The notes under the pieces: model-generated
What the model was told of the DNA's origin: nothing
What the model saw: the letters and a program-made list of their open reading frames with translations, nothing else
Databases searched by the model: none
Shown here: positions 16,920 to 25,191 of the stretch, in pieces
How the letters are laid out: every line of letters starts with the position of its first letter
Numbering within the stretch: position 1 is the stretch's first letter
Assembly (NCBI RefSeq): GCF_004458765.1
Contig: NZ_SPJX01000156.1
Span: 124,001-188,000, forward strand
From: Microvirga pakistanensis
GTDB taxonomy: Bacteria; Pseudomonadota; Alphaproteobacteria; Rhizobiales; Beijerinckiaceae
Length of the DNA stretch: 64,000 nucleotides
Direction of reading: 5' to 3'
Position numbers and translations under genes: made by a program

Positions 16920-17930
16920 ATGAGCAATCCCGACTTGAAGCCCCTCCACCAACAGGTGATCGTGATCACTGGCGCATCCAGCGGCATCGGCCTGGTAACG
17001 GCGCGGATGGCTGCAAAAGCGGGAGCCGGTGTGCTGCTTGTCGCCCGCAACGAGGAGGCTTTGCGCCGGATTGCAGAGGAACTGCAGGCGGACGGTGCCC
17101 GCGTTGACTATGTTGCCGCTGACGTCAGCTATAGGGAGGACCATGAGCGCACCGTTCGAGCGGCCATTGAGCGCTTCGGCGGCTTTGACAGCTGGGTGAA
17201 CAATGCTTCCGTAGGAACAGCCGGCGAGCTGGACAAAGTCACGCTTGAGGATCATCGCCGGGTCTTCGAGGTCAACTACTGGGGCGTGGTATACGGCTCC
17301 CTCGAAGCGGCCAAGCATCTCCGCCGACGGGGTGGAGCCATTATCAACATCGGCAGCGTGCTGGGCGAGCGCACCGTTGTTCTTCAGGGCCCCTACTGCG
17401 CGACCAAGCACGCGGTCCGGGCCTTCACGACAGGGCTCCGGATGGAGCTTGAGCGGGAAGGCGCGCCTGTCTCCATCACCCACATTAAGCCGAGCTCCAT
17501 CGACACGCCCTTTCCCGAGCATGCCCGCAACTACCTCGAGACCGGCGTCCAGGTTCCGCCGCCTATCTATTCCCCTACCCTCGTTGCAAAGGCGATCCTC
17601 TTTGCTTGTCAGACCCCGCGGCGCGAGTTGACCGTCGGCTTTGGCGGCAAGATGGCTCCGCTAATGGGCAGGCTGTTCCCGCGCTTGACCGACCGGCTGA
17701 TGGAGGCTGTCGGGTACTGGGTCCAAGAGACTAGAAACCCGGAGATTCCTGCACGCCGGGACAATCTTTATAGCCCCCGCGAGGATGGAGCCGAGCGCAG
17801 CAGCCTGGGGTACCCGGTTGTTCTCAAGAACAGCCCCTATCTGCAAGCTCAAATGTATCCGGCCGCGACAGCAGCGATCCTCGGCGGCTTGGCGATTGGG
17901 CTTGCTGCGGTAAGCAGAGCACGCCGGTAA
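16920..17930 (+). CDS. SDR-family oxidoreductase with single membrane tail
   Basis: This 336-residue classical SDR has TGASSGIG, NNAS (NNAG variant), the Ser in IGSVLGER and YCATK. It is a close paralogue of the protein at 7212 along its whole SDR domain, including FGGFDSWVNN and PSSIDTPFPEHARNYL. The same linker follows (RRDNLYSPREDGAERSS), then one C-terminal hydrophobic segment (AAILGGLAIGLAAVS), probably a membrane anchor. The ribosome binding site is weak. The substrate is unknown. It is convergent with the kinase gene at 17953. Confidence 0.85.
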   Translation: MSNPDLKPLHQQVIVITGASSGIGLVTARMAAKAGAGVLLVARNEEALRRIAEELQADGARVDYVAADVSYREDHERTVRAAIERFGGFDSWVNNASVGTAGELDKVTLEDHRRVFEVNYWGVVYGSLEAAKHLRRRGGAIINIGSVLGERTVVLQGPYCATKHAVRAFTTGLRMELEREGAPVSITHIKPSSIDTPFPEHARNYLETGVQVPPPIYSPTLVAKAILFACQTPRRELTVGFGGKMAPLMGRLFPRLTDRLMEAVGYWVQETRNPEIPARRDNLYSPREDGAERSSLGYPVVLKNSPYLQAQMYPAATAAILGGLAIGLAAVSRARR

Positions 17931-17952
17931 CACGGCAATCAGCAGGAAATGC

Positions 17953-18609
17953 TCAGGCCAGCCTTCCCGCTGCGCCTGCGCGCTCAGGAAGCATCGGGGC
18001 CGCAGTTCCCAGGGAAGCGATGAAATCTCCTGCTAATATATGGGCTGCCGCAGGATTTGTGGCGAAGTCGACCTTATCTGTGTCAACCTCAACCACTTTC
18101 AGGCCGGGAGCCTCTGATCGCACCTGTTCCAGCCGGCGGTCGATGGCTGCGCACAGGTCAGCGAGATAGGCACGTTCAATGCCTGTTTCCTGGCTCCTGC
18201 CGCGGAGTGCGATCCGCTGTATCTGAGTATCAGGGGTGCATCGCAGATGAACCACAAGCGAAGGATGACCCACACGGTCGATAAGACGATGATAGACAGC
18301 CTCTATAGCATCTGCATCAGCCGGCGAGCAGCCGATGTCCGTGTAGGATAGATCCTGGAAGAGGGCGAAGTCACAGACGATCAAGTCCTCGCTCTTGCCT
18401 GCGGCATCCCGGATGAGATCGGCATGCGAGAGAAGGAAGCTAATGTTCTTCTCAAATCCATAGACCTGAGGAGCCGCGTAGAACTTGCTGAAAAAGGGCA
18501 CGTTGAGCACGTCCTCGTGCACCACCTGCGAGCTCCAAGCCTTAGCCAGAACACGGGCAAGTGTTGTCTTGCCGGCACCGATGCCGCCAACGATTTCTAA
18601 TCGCGTCAT
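17953..18609 (-). CDS. Deoxynucleoside kinase-like protein
   Basis: This 218-residue P-loop kinase has Walker A in EIVGGIGAGKTTLARVLA, a DFALFQDLSY segment at the position of the substrate-binding DRS/ERS motif, VVHLRCTP as the Walker B-like strand, and the lid motif LRGRSQETGIERAYL. This layout is that of the deoxyadenosine/deoxyguanosine kinase family, which phosphorylates deoxynucleosides to dNMPs with ATP in the cytosol. Such salvage could feed repair synthesis in the adjacent UV-repair genes. A generic AAA-type kinase is the alternative. It lies about 50 bases after the DUF2231 gene on the same strand. Confidence 0.75.
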   Translation of the reverse strand: MTRLEIVGGIGAGKTTLARVLAKAWSSQVVHEDVLNVPFFSKFYAAPQVYGFEKNISFLLSHADLIRDAAGKSEDLIVCDFALFQDLSYTDIGCSPADADAIEAVYHRLIDRVGHPSLVVHLRCTPDTQIQRIALRGRSQETGIERAYLADLCAAIDRRLEQVRSEAPGLKVVEVDTDKVDFATNPAAAHILAGDFIASLGTAAPMLPERAGAAGRLA

Positions 18610-18657
18610 GGAGCAACCTCAGCCGCGGACCAAAGGTACGTAGAAGCTTGGGAATGG

Positions 18658-19194
18658 TCAGCGGGTTTTGTTCGCAACCCACCGATTCTCAGCACGTGCA
18701 ACCTCTACACTGTGATCGCCGGCGGCCCCGCTCTCGTCGTTGATGGCGCCGATCCGATGCCGGTAGGATAGCTCACCGCCCAGCCAGCCCGTCACCCCCA
18801 GCAAGGCAACCGTGACAAACGACAGAACCAAGCCCCAGCCCTGTACCCCTGCCACTGGATCGTTCCAGCGCAGGCTTAGGTTGATGATGGCAAGGGTCAG
18901 GGCAACGACATTGCCTCCGGCATGGACCCAAGCGCTTGTGAGGCTGCGCACCCGGTCGATGGTGGAGAAGTCGATCATGCCCGGAATGGCCGCGACTGCA
19001 CCCGTGACAACGCCGGCCAGAAGCAGCCAGAACGACACATCAGCCCAAAACACGTTGTTGGTGGCTCGGAACGCTATGTCGGTCACCAGAGCGCCGATCA
19101 GGGATGCAATCGGGAAAGGGATCAGCATCGGATGGATCGGGTGACGAAAGACGGCGGCTGTGCTCTCGACGCCGTGCCGGTGATAGGTGCCCAT
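18658..19194 (-). CDS. DUF2231 membrane protein
   Basis: The 178-residue protein has four hydrophobic helices. It shows the DUF2231 pattern: HPIHPMLIPFPIASLIGALV with conserved His and Pro residues, then FWLLLAGVVTGAVAAIPGMI, VHAGGNVVALTLAIIN and VTVALLGVTGWLGGELSYRH. DUF2231 proteins are inner-membrane proteins of unknown function. Conserved His residues in helices 1 and 3 and the late GGxLxYRH motif suggest heme or metal binding, which is an inference. It is upstream of the deoxynucleoside kinase gene and divergent from the DHH gene. Confidence 0.8.
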   Translation of the reverse strand: MGTYHRHGVESTAAVFRHPIHPMLIPFPIASLIGALVTDIAFRATNNVFWADVSFWLLLAGVVTGAVAAIPGMIDFSTIDRVRSLTSAWVHAGGNVVALTLAIINLSLRWNDPVAGVQGWGLVLSFVTVALLGVTGWLGGELSYRHRIGAINDESGAAGDHSVEVARAENRWVANKTR

Positions 19195-19410
19195 GGGAGG
19201 TCTCCAGAACTCGCCGCATTACCAATCCACGCCTGAGGTGGATGTTCCGGAGCACCCCAGGACACGATGGAGGCTCACCAGGAGCGCACGGCGCGAATAC
19301 CGGAAGACCCGCCGCTTGAGTTTAAGGCCGAGGCAACGGCTATTCCAACGGGAACGAACTCCGGCCCACACTGCTCGTTGGAGTGGGTGTCCCTTTGCGG
19401 GTGAGATGCC

Positions 19411-20469
19411 GTGAGTGCCGAAAACCTGATTCCAGCTGTTCAGCAAACCTTCCGCACGGCTGTGGGCAGGTTTAGGGCTGATGCTCCCGTGCTGATCCTC
19501 GGGCACAATGATGCGGATGGTCTGTCGGCTAGTGCCCTGCTGGCGCGGGCGCTCGGTCAGCAGGCTCATCCCGTTCGGGTCCGGATCTTGGGACGGGGGG
19601 AGAACCCTTGGTCCGATACAATGCGCACCGAACTGTCTAACGCTCCAGTCGGCGGCTTGATCGTCGCCGATCTGGGAGTGCGCAAGGGCGGGATCCTGGC
19701 GGGAGCCGAAACCGTGGTGATCGACCACCACGTCCCCACTGGCATCCCTGGATCGGCAACCGTGATCTCGGGCTTCCACATGGACCCGGTGCCCACGTCC
19801 AGCTTGCTGGCCTACTGGTGCGTCGCTGCATTGGCCGAGATTGACGATCTGCTCTGGATCGCTGCGCTTGGCATCATCGGCGACATGGCCGAGAAAGCGG
19901 GCTTCGGGGAAATGGAGGACGCGCGCAAGCGCTACGGGATCACCGCCCTGCGGGAGGCAACCACCCTGCTCAATGCGCCGCGACGCAGCGCCAGCGGAGA
20001 TGCAAAGCCTGCATTAGAACTCCTTATGAAGGCTGGTGGTCCTAAGGAGATTCTCTCCGGCGAGCACCCGGAGACTGCCCTTCTCCAAGCCGCCCGTGAG
20101 GAGGTCAAGCGGGAGCTTGAGGCCGCCAAGCGCGTGCCTCCGAAGGTGAAGGGCAATGTGGCGCTGATCTGGTTCCACTCGCCATGCCAGATCCATCCGC
20201 TGGTGGCGCAAGCCTGGCGCGGTCGCCTCAGGAACAACATCGTCCTTGCCGTCAACACGGGCTATCGGCCGGGTTGGATCCACTTTGCCGCCCGCACGGC
20301 TCTCGACCTCGATCTGATTGCCTTCTTGCTCAACCATGCTCCTCCAGGGGCTGACGAGAACTACGGCAACGGTCATAGGCAGGCCACAGGCGGCGCGCTG
20401 CGCCCTGAGGCCTGGAACATGTTTGCTGCAAAGCTCGGCTTCGGCCCCGACGTGATGGTGCAGCCATGA
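19411..20469 (+). CDS. DHH/DHHA1-family phosphoesterase (RecJ-like)
   Basis: GTG start. The 352-residue product has the four DHH-family metal motifs: HNDADGLSASALLARAL (motif I), LIVADLG (II), VVIDHHVPTG (III, the DHH itself) and ALGIIGDMAE (IV). A C-terminal DHHA1-type domain carries YGNGHRQATGGAL. The family includes RecJ single-strand exonucleases, archaeal GAN and nano-RNases, all Mn/Mg-dependent. The last codon overlaps the uvsE start by four bases (ATGA), so the two proteins are translationally coupled. Together they suggest resection or clean-up after UvsE incision. DNA rather than RNA as substrate is inferred from context. Confidence 0.85.
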   Translation: MSAENLIPAVQQTFRTAVGRFRADAPVLILGHNDADGLSASALLARALGQQAHPVRVRILGRGENPWSDTMRTELSNAPVGGLIVADLGVRKGGILAGAETVVIDHHVPTGIPGSATVISGFHMDPVPTSSLLAYWCVAALAEIDDLLWIAALGIIGDMAEKAGFGEMEDARKRYGITALREATTLLNAPRRSASGDAKPALELLMKAGGPKEILSGEHPETALLQAAREEVKRELEAAKRVPPKVKGNVALIWFHSPCQIHPLVAQAWRGRLRNNIVLAVNTGYRPGWIHFAARTALDLDLIAFLLNHAPPGADENYGNGHRQATGGALRPEAWNMFAAKLGFGPDVMVQP

Positions 20470-21512
20470 GCACCCGGCCTGCCCGCCTCGGCTTTCCGGT
20501 CAAAATCATGGGGCAGCCTGACCTCAAGAGCAACGATGCCCGGCGCTCCGGCAGCAATCCGCATCTGAAGGTCTCGCTCGAATACCTCGACGCGATCCTC
20601 GATTACCTGGACCGGCACCAGATCCGGATGTACCGGATGTCGTCGGATATCGCGCCCTACGCCACCCACCCGGACATGCCGCAGTTCCACAGCATGGTGC
20701 GGGACAGCGCTGCCGAGCTGCAGGCGTTCGGAGCGAAAGCCAAGCGTCTAGACGTCCGCCTCTCCTTCCATCCCTCGCAGTTTGTGGTGCTCAACAGCCC
20801 TGACCCGAAGCTGGTGGAAAAGAGCACCTGGGACCTCCTGTCCCAAGCCGAGATGCTGGACCTGATGGAGCTCGGCCCGGAAGCGGTGCTGGTAATCCAC
20901 GTCGGTGGGATGTACGGCGACCGGCAGGCCAGTGCCGCACGCTGGGTGGAGACCTGGAAGACCCTTCCCGAACCGGTTCGCCGGCGGCTTGTGCTGGAGC
21001 ATGACGATATCCGCTTCAGCGCGGCCGACATCCTCTGGATCCACGAGCACACGGGTGTGAGGCTGGTCTTCGACCATCAGCACTTCTGGTGCCTGAACCC
21101 GGAAGGGCTGGAGTTGCGGCCGACGGTCGAGGCCATTCTCAGGAGCTGGCCAGCGGGTGAGCAACCTAAGATCCACTTCTCGTCACCCCGTACAGAACTC
21201 CGTCAGGTCAAGCGCACGGACCGCAAGACCCGCAAGAGCACGATGGTGAACGTCGCGCCCGTGTGGACGGGACATGCGGACTTCTGCAATCCGTTCGAGT
21301 TCATCACTTTCATGAGGGCGGTGGATGGTCTTGAGTTCGACGTGATGCTTGAGGCCAAGGTGAAGGATCTGGCGCTCATCCGGCTGCGTCCGGATCTGTT
21401 GCGCTACGCTCCTGATGTAGCGGCGCGTTTTGGTCTTAACACAGCGGAAGCAGCACTCCTGGAGCAGGAGGAAGCAGCCTTGCTGGAGACCGAGCCCAAT
21501 GGAGGTGCTTAG
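20466..21512 (+). CDS. uvsE: UV DNA damage endonuclease UvsE/UVDE
   Basis: The 348-residue TIM-barrel endonuclease shows UVDE landmarks: LGFPVKIM at the N terminus, IRMYRMSSDIAPYATHP, RLSFHPSQFVVLNSPD, VLVIHVGGMYGD, LVLEHDDIRFS, LVFDHQHFWCLNPEG, IHFSSPR, WTGHADFCNPFEF and VMLEAKVKD. The His, Glu and Asp ligands of the metal cluster are in these motifs. UVDE nicks DNA directly 5' of cyclobutane dimers, 6-4 photoproducts and abasic sites, starting an excision route independent of UvrABC. It is coupled by a 4-base overlap to the DHH phosphoesterase and followed by an SPL-family gene. Confidence 0.93.
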   Translation: MSTRPARLGFPVKIMGQPDLKSNDARRSGSNPHLKVSLEYLDAILDYLDRHQIRMYRMSSDIAPYATHPDMPQFHSMVRDSAAELQAFGAKAKRLDVRLSFHPSQFVVLNSPDPKLVEKSTWDLLSQAEMLDLMELGPEAVLVIHVGGMYGDRQASAARWVETWKTLPEPVRRRLVLEHDDIRFSAADILWIHEHTGVRLVFDHQHFWCLNPEGLELRPTVEAILRSWPAGEQPKIHFSSPRTELRQVKRTDRKTRKSTMVNVAPVWTGHADFCNPFEFITFMRAVDGLEFDVMLEAKVKDLALIRLRPDLLRYAPDVAARFGLNTAEAALLEQEEAALLETEPNGGA

Positions 21513-21643
21513 ACCGCACATCTAGCGGCCTGACAGGCTGAAATCCCGCCTGCGAATGACCATATAGATCAGCGAATCCTCTTAAATGACTCCGTATCGG
21601 ACCTGTGCCTAGGCATCGGGGGAGCGGACTGGTGGAATCTTGT

Positions 21644-22711
21644 ATGGCCCTGCCGAAGCAGTTGATCGACATTGAGCGGATCTACCTTGAGCCGGCCGTG
21701 AAAACCTACACTCGTGGCCAGGAAATCCTCGCCAAGTACCCGGATGCCGAGCGCCTCTACGTCGACTCGCACTGGACGATTCCGTCCCTTCACGGAAACG
21801 AGGGCAATGCCGAGGATTGGCTCAGGATCAAGCGCAGCAGCCTAGTGCTCGGCGTCAAGAAGGGACTTACCATGCGTCCGAACGGCCGCAGCGCCCATTT
21901 CATTGCCCCTTCGACATCGAACGGCTGTGCCATGGCTTGTGCCTATTGCTATGTTCCGCGCCGCAAGGGCTATGCCAACCCGATCTCGATCTTCGTCAAC
22001 ATCGAGGAAGCATGCGCGGCCACTGAGCGACATACGGCACGGCAGGGCATCCTTCCCGCGCCCGACCAGATCGATCCACAGCACTGGGTCTATGACATTG
22101 GCGAGAATGGCGATCTCTCGGTCGATGCATCGATTTGCGACAATGTCCGAGATCTGGTCGGCCTGTTCCGGCGCCTGCCCAATGCCAAGTGCTCGTTCGC
22201 GACCAAGTACGTGAACCGGGATCTGCTGTCGTACGATCCGCAGGGCAAGAGCCGCATTCGCTTCTCGCTGATGCCCGAGAGGATCGCCAAGGTCGTTGAT
22301 GTGCGCACCTCCCCTATCGCCGAGCGCATTGCAGCGGTGAATGATTTTGTGCGCGCAGGCTATGAGGTTCACCTGAACTTCTCGCCCGTGATCGTCTACG
22401 AAGGTTGGGAGCAGGATTATCAGCCGCTGTTCGAGCAGATTAATGACGTGCTCTCACAGGAAGCGAAGGAGCAGCTGCGGGCGGAGATCATCTTCCTCAC
22501 GCATAATGAGCAGTTGCACGAGGTGAACCTGCGCTGGCACCCGAAGGCCGAGGAGTACCTGTGGCGTCCTGACCTGCAGCAGGTCAAGCGCTCAGAGGGC
22601 GGCATGCTGAACCTGCGCTACAAGGTAGCCTGGAAGCAGCAATGGCTTACGCGCTTTCAGGATTTGTTGGCGGACAAGCTCCCCTACTGTGGAGTTCGTT
22701 ACGCATTCTGA
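21644..22711 (+). CDS. Spore photoproduct lyase family radical SAM protein
   Basis: ATG 21644 (MALPKQLIDIERIYLEPAVK) was chosen over GTG 21605 because the family begins this way. The 355-residue protein has CxxxCxxC in SNGCAMACAYCYVPRRKG. Then follow the long family-specific stretch around YDIGENGDLSVDASICDNV, CSFATKYVNRDLLSYDP, RIRFSLMPERIAKVVDVRTS and LNFSPVIVYEGWEQDY. This is the spore-photoproduct-lyase-like family of non-sporulating bacteria, distinct from the one at 15560. A role in photochemical thymine-lesion repair is suggested by sequence and by uvsE about 130 bases upstream, but has not been shown for the family as far as I know. Confidence 0.85.
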   Translation: MALPKQLIDIERIYLEPAVKTYTRGQEILAKYPDAERLYVDSHWTIPSLHGNEGNAEDWLRIKRSSLVLGVKKGLTMRPNGRSAHFIAPSTSNGCAMACAYCYVPRRKGYANPISIFVNIEEACAATERHTARQGILPAPDQIDPQHWVYDIGENGDLSVDASICDNVRDLVGLFRRLPNAKCSFATKYVNRDLLSYDPQGKSRIRFSLMPERIAKVVDVRTSPIAERIAAVNDFVRAGYEVHLNFSPVIVYEGWEQDYQPLFEQINDVLSQEAKEQLRAEIIFLTHNEQLHEVNLRWHPKAEEYLWRPDLQQVKRSEGGMLNLRYKVAWKQQWLTRFQDLLADKLPYCGVRYAF

Positions 22712-22884
22712 AGGCAACTGTGACCTAGGTGCATGAAGCGAAAGCCGCTGGATCGAGGCAAAGCCCACAGAAGCGGCTTTGGGACCAAGTGTATCTTTCC
22801 GGCGGAGACCGGCGCACTAACTCCCTTGTTGGGGTGGGCACTAGCTTACCCTGAGGACACGTGCAACCAGCCCAATGAGCCCTC

Positions 22885-23205
22885 ATGCCCATCCCAGGTC
22901 TTCCCGGTGATCTCCCTGACGCAGCCCGGCGCTACGCCGACGCTCTCCCCAAGGGGCGGTATACCGCGTTTCCTCTCACCTCGCTTGACCAAACCGGCGT
23001 TGCATTCTGGGAAGTTGCGCTGTTCCTGGACAATAATGCTTCGGATTTCCCCGGAGCCATGCCCTCGGAGTATGGGTACGGTACCACGGACGGAGAGGCC
23101 CTGATCGACGCGACTGCCGAGATGGCGGAGATGATCTGTCCGACCTTGCGGCTTGTCGGCGAGAAGTCGGGAAGGACTGCAGCCCACAAACCTGGTGAAC
23201 TCAAG
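22885..23205 (+). pseudogene. Possible YcaO-type N-terminal remnant
   Basis: The first ~95 residues read as genuine protein (RYADALPKGRYTAFPLTSLD, FWEVALFLDNNASDFPG, YGYGTTDGEALIDATAEMAE). The last segment resembles the G-x-G-x-[TS]-xx-[EQ]-A-L-xx-[AG]-xx-E-xx-E nucleotide-binding motif near the start of YcaO proteins. After LRLVGEKS the sequence degenerates and no ATP-binding remainder exists. Most likely a truncated relic of a YcaO-like gene; the assignment rests on one motif. Confidence 0.35.
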
Positions 23206-23610
23206 AAAGCGTCAGGGTCTTTCCACCCAAGCCGCCGGCAGAGCTACGCTGGAGTGGGGATGCCCACGCGGCCGATGAACTATGGGCGTACCCTTGATGA
23301 GGGCGATCATGGAAGCATGGGGGCAACAAAGGCAAAGTTGTCGGTCACGGGTGTCTTAGGCAGGACGTGTGGGCCCAAGCGCTACTTCCGAGAAGCGCCA
23401 GTTTGATAGCATCAACGTACCTGATGTTGTGGCTACGCCAGTGACCCAATTTAATCCGCAGGTGTCTGGGCGCTGAAGGCAGGTTTTCAACAGTAACTGT
23501 CAAATGCTGACGTTCTGCTCGAACACTCAATCTGAGCGGGGGCGCCGGCCTACATGCCGTTGAGCGGTGCGGACGACGCATCTCAAAGCACAGATCACCT
23601 GCCGCATGAC
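23206..23610. other. Gene-free stretch
   Basis: I see no supported gene, RNA or repeat here. The frame from the preceding relic runs on to 23406, but its composition no longer looks coding. Confidence 0.4.
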
Positions 23611-24099
23611 CTATTTGGGAAAGCCCGGCGCCCGTTCCTCCGCTGCCAGGTGTCGCAAGACGTCCATGAACTCGGCGAACCTCTGCTGCCCGACGCCGTC
23701 AGCCCATTCTGCCTGTAGTTCACGTAGGCAGCCAAAGATCGTCTCACCCACCTGCCAGCCGCGCTCCGTCAGGTAGACCAGGCGCCGATCACTGCCCTTT
23801 GCGGCGCGTCTTTCGAGGTATCCGAGTGCTTCGACTTGAGCGATCAGGTAGTTGGTGGCCTGCGGTGTCATCCCCATGCGCCTTGCCAGGTCCGCCGGCC
23901 TGACCCCGTCAGGCAGGGGGTAAGTGAATACGGCAAGATGCGCCTCCTGCAGATCGTCAAAACCAGCAGCTCGAACAGCGTCTTGGATCCGGTCGCGCAC
24001 GCGCCGCCAGCACTGGCGCAGCAAGGCTCCCACGAACGGAGGGCCATTGTGCTCGCCCGCCCCGGGTCCCTTCGTGTGTTCAAACGCACTTGCACTCAT
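23611..24099 (-). CDS. MarR-family transcriptional regulator
   Basis: The 162-residue winged-helix protein has a MarR core: an N-terminal dimer helix (FVGALLRQCWRRVRDRIQDA), the recognition region RPADLARRMGMTPQATNYLI, the wing AAKGSDRRLVYLTERG and a C-terminal dimer helix. It is divergent from the cupin gene at 24157. Two copies of an ATAAAG-N3-CTTTAT palindrome fill the 57-base gap, one directly before its own start codon, so it is probably an autorepressor that also controls the cupin. The ligand is unknown. Confidence 0.88.
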   Translation of the reverse strand: MSASAFEHTKGPGAGEHNGPPFVGALLRQCWRRVRDRIQDAVRAAGFDDLQEAHLAVFTYPLPDGVRPADLARRMGMTPQATNYLIAQVEALGYLERRAAKGSDRRLVYLTERGWQVGETIFGCLRELQAEWADGVGQQRFAEFMDVLRHLAAEERAPGFPK

Positions 24100-24100
24100 T

Positions 24101-24140
24101 ATAAAGCCGCTTTATGTTGGCAGACATAAAGTCACTTTAC
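24101..24140. promoter_or_regulatory. Twin MarR operators
   Basis: ATAAAGCCGCTTTAT (24101-24115) is a perfect 6+3+6 inverted repeat. ATAAAGTCACTTTAC (24126-24140) is the same site with one mismatch. Their centres are 25 bases apart in the gap between the divergent MarR and cupin genes. A further half site CTTTAT spans the cupin start codon (24153-24158). Confidence 0.75.
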
Positions 24141-24156
24141 ATCAGAGGAGCGCTTT

Positions 24157-24588
24157 ATGGAAGGCAGCAGCAGCAAGACTGTCCGGATTGGCGACCTGGA
24201 TCTGCGGTTCCTGATCGACGAAACGCAAGGCTCAGGTGACCTCGTCATGTTTGAATTCACCGTTCCGCCACAAGCTCGGGTGCCAGCGCCGCACTTCCAC
24301 CGCGACGTGGACGAGGCCGTGTATGGGTTGGAAGGAACCCTCACGATGACCTTGGACGGAGACAGGCGCGAATTGCGCCCCGGTGAGGTCATCTTCATCC
24401 CGCGCGGGAGCGTGCACCACCACGAGAACCTGCATGAGCAGGCCGCACGGGCACTGGTGGTCCTGACACCGGGCTCAATCGGGCGGCGCTACTTTGAGGA
24501 GATTGCTGCGGCGGTGAACGTTCCAGGCAAGCCCGACTTGGCGCAGGTCAAGGAGATCATGCTTCGGCATGGCCTCATCCCTGCCTGA
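24157..24588 (+). CDS. Cupin-domain protein under MarR control
   Basis: The 143-residue single cupin has an intact motif 1 (PHFHRDVDEAVYGLEGTL: two His, Glu) and motif 2 (LRPGEVIFIPRGSVHHHENL), so a bound metal is likely. GAGGAG precedes the ATG by five bases. A C-terminal helical tail (AAAVNVPGKPDLAQVKEIML) is typical of quercetinase-like small cupins. The divergent MarR gene and the twin palindromes suggest induction by a small aromatic or electrophilic compound, which the protein may bind or transform. The substrate is not identifiable. Confidence 0.85.
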   Translation: MEGSSSKTVRIGDLDLRFLIDETQGSGDLVMFEFTVPPQARVPAPHFHRDVDEAVYGLEGTLTMTLDGDRRELRPGEVIFIPRGSVHHHENLHEQAARALVVLTPGSIGRRYFEEIAAAVNVPGKPDLAQVKEIMLRHGLIPA

Positions 24589-24639
24589 GCACGTTCCCAC
24601 CGATGACTGTGTTGCCCTTGGTGCCTTAGCTCGGTCGCC

Positions 24640-25191
24640 TTATGCCAAGGGCGCATGGACAGTACAGCGGAGGCCATCCGGCTTGAAGCTGATCTGGGCC
24701 GTGCCCCCGAGGTCATGCGCCAAGCTGCGCTCAATCAGGCGTGTGCCAAAGCCACGTTGCTTGGGCACCTGAACAGGTGGCCCACCTTTCTCCGCCCACT
24801 CAAGATGTAGACAGGGCTGCCCGTCTTTTTGCTCGACCTTCCATGCGATCTGGACCTGACCCGTCAGATTTGACAGCGCACCGTATTTCACCGCGTTAGT
24901 CGCCAGCTCCTGCAATGCCATCGCCAGCGCCAGAGCCATGCGAGGTGAGAGCCGCACCTTAGGCCCTTTCACATGCAGCCGGTCCTTGCCCGAACTGCTG
25001 TAGGGCTCAGCCGCCTGGCCGATGATCTCGCGAAGCCCCGCTCCCTCCCAGTTCTCCCGCGTCAGCACGTCATGCGCACGGGAAAGAGCCAGCAGCCGGC
25101 CTTCGAGAGCTTCTTTTGCGCTGCCCGCCGTCACGGCAGTGCGCAGGGTCTGCACGGTAATTGACTGCACACTGGCCAACGTGTTCTTCAC
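24640..25191 (-). CDS. HWE/HisKA_2-type histidine kinase, catalytic part (split from its sensor by a frameshift)
   Basis: This frame opens with a GTG (VKNTLASVQSITVQTLR), which is the second half of the HWE-type H-box. It continues with a dimerisation helix and an HWE/HisKA_2 ATPase domain (LALAMALQELATNAVKYGAL as the N-box, GFGTRLIERSLAHDLGGT as the G-box). The first half of the H-box, LLINELNHG, ends the upstream sensor frame. One missing C between CAC and GGG would restore NHRVKN and join both into one ~745-residue kinase. As it stands, the GTGA overlap could allow a separate polypeptide lacking the phosphoacceptor His. Confidence 0.75.
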   Translation of the reverse strand: MKNTLASVQSITVQTLRTAVTAGSAKEALEGRLLALSRAHDVLTRENWEGAGLREIIGQAAEPYSSSGKDRLHVKGPKVRLSPRMALALAMALQELATNAVKYGALSNLTGQVQIAWKVEQKDGQPCLHLEWAEKGGPPVQVPKQRGFGTRLIERSLAHDLGGTAQISFKPDGLRCTVHAPLA

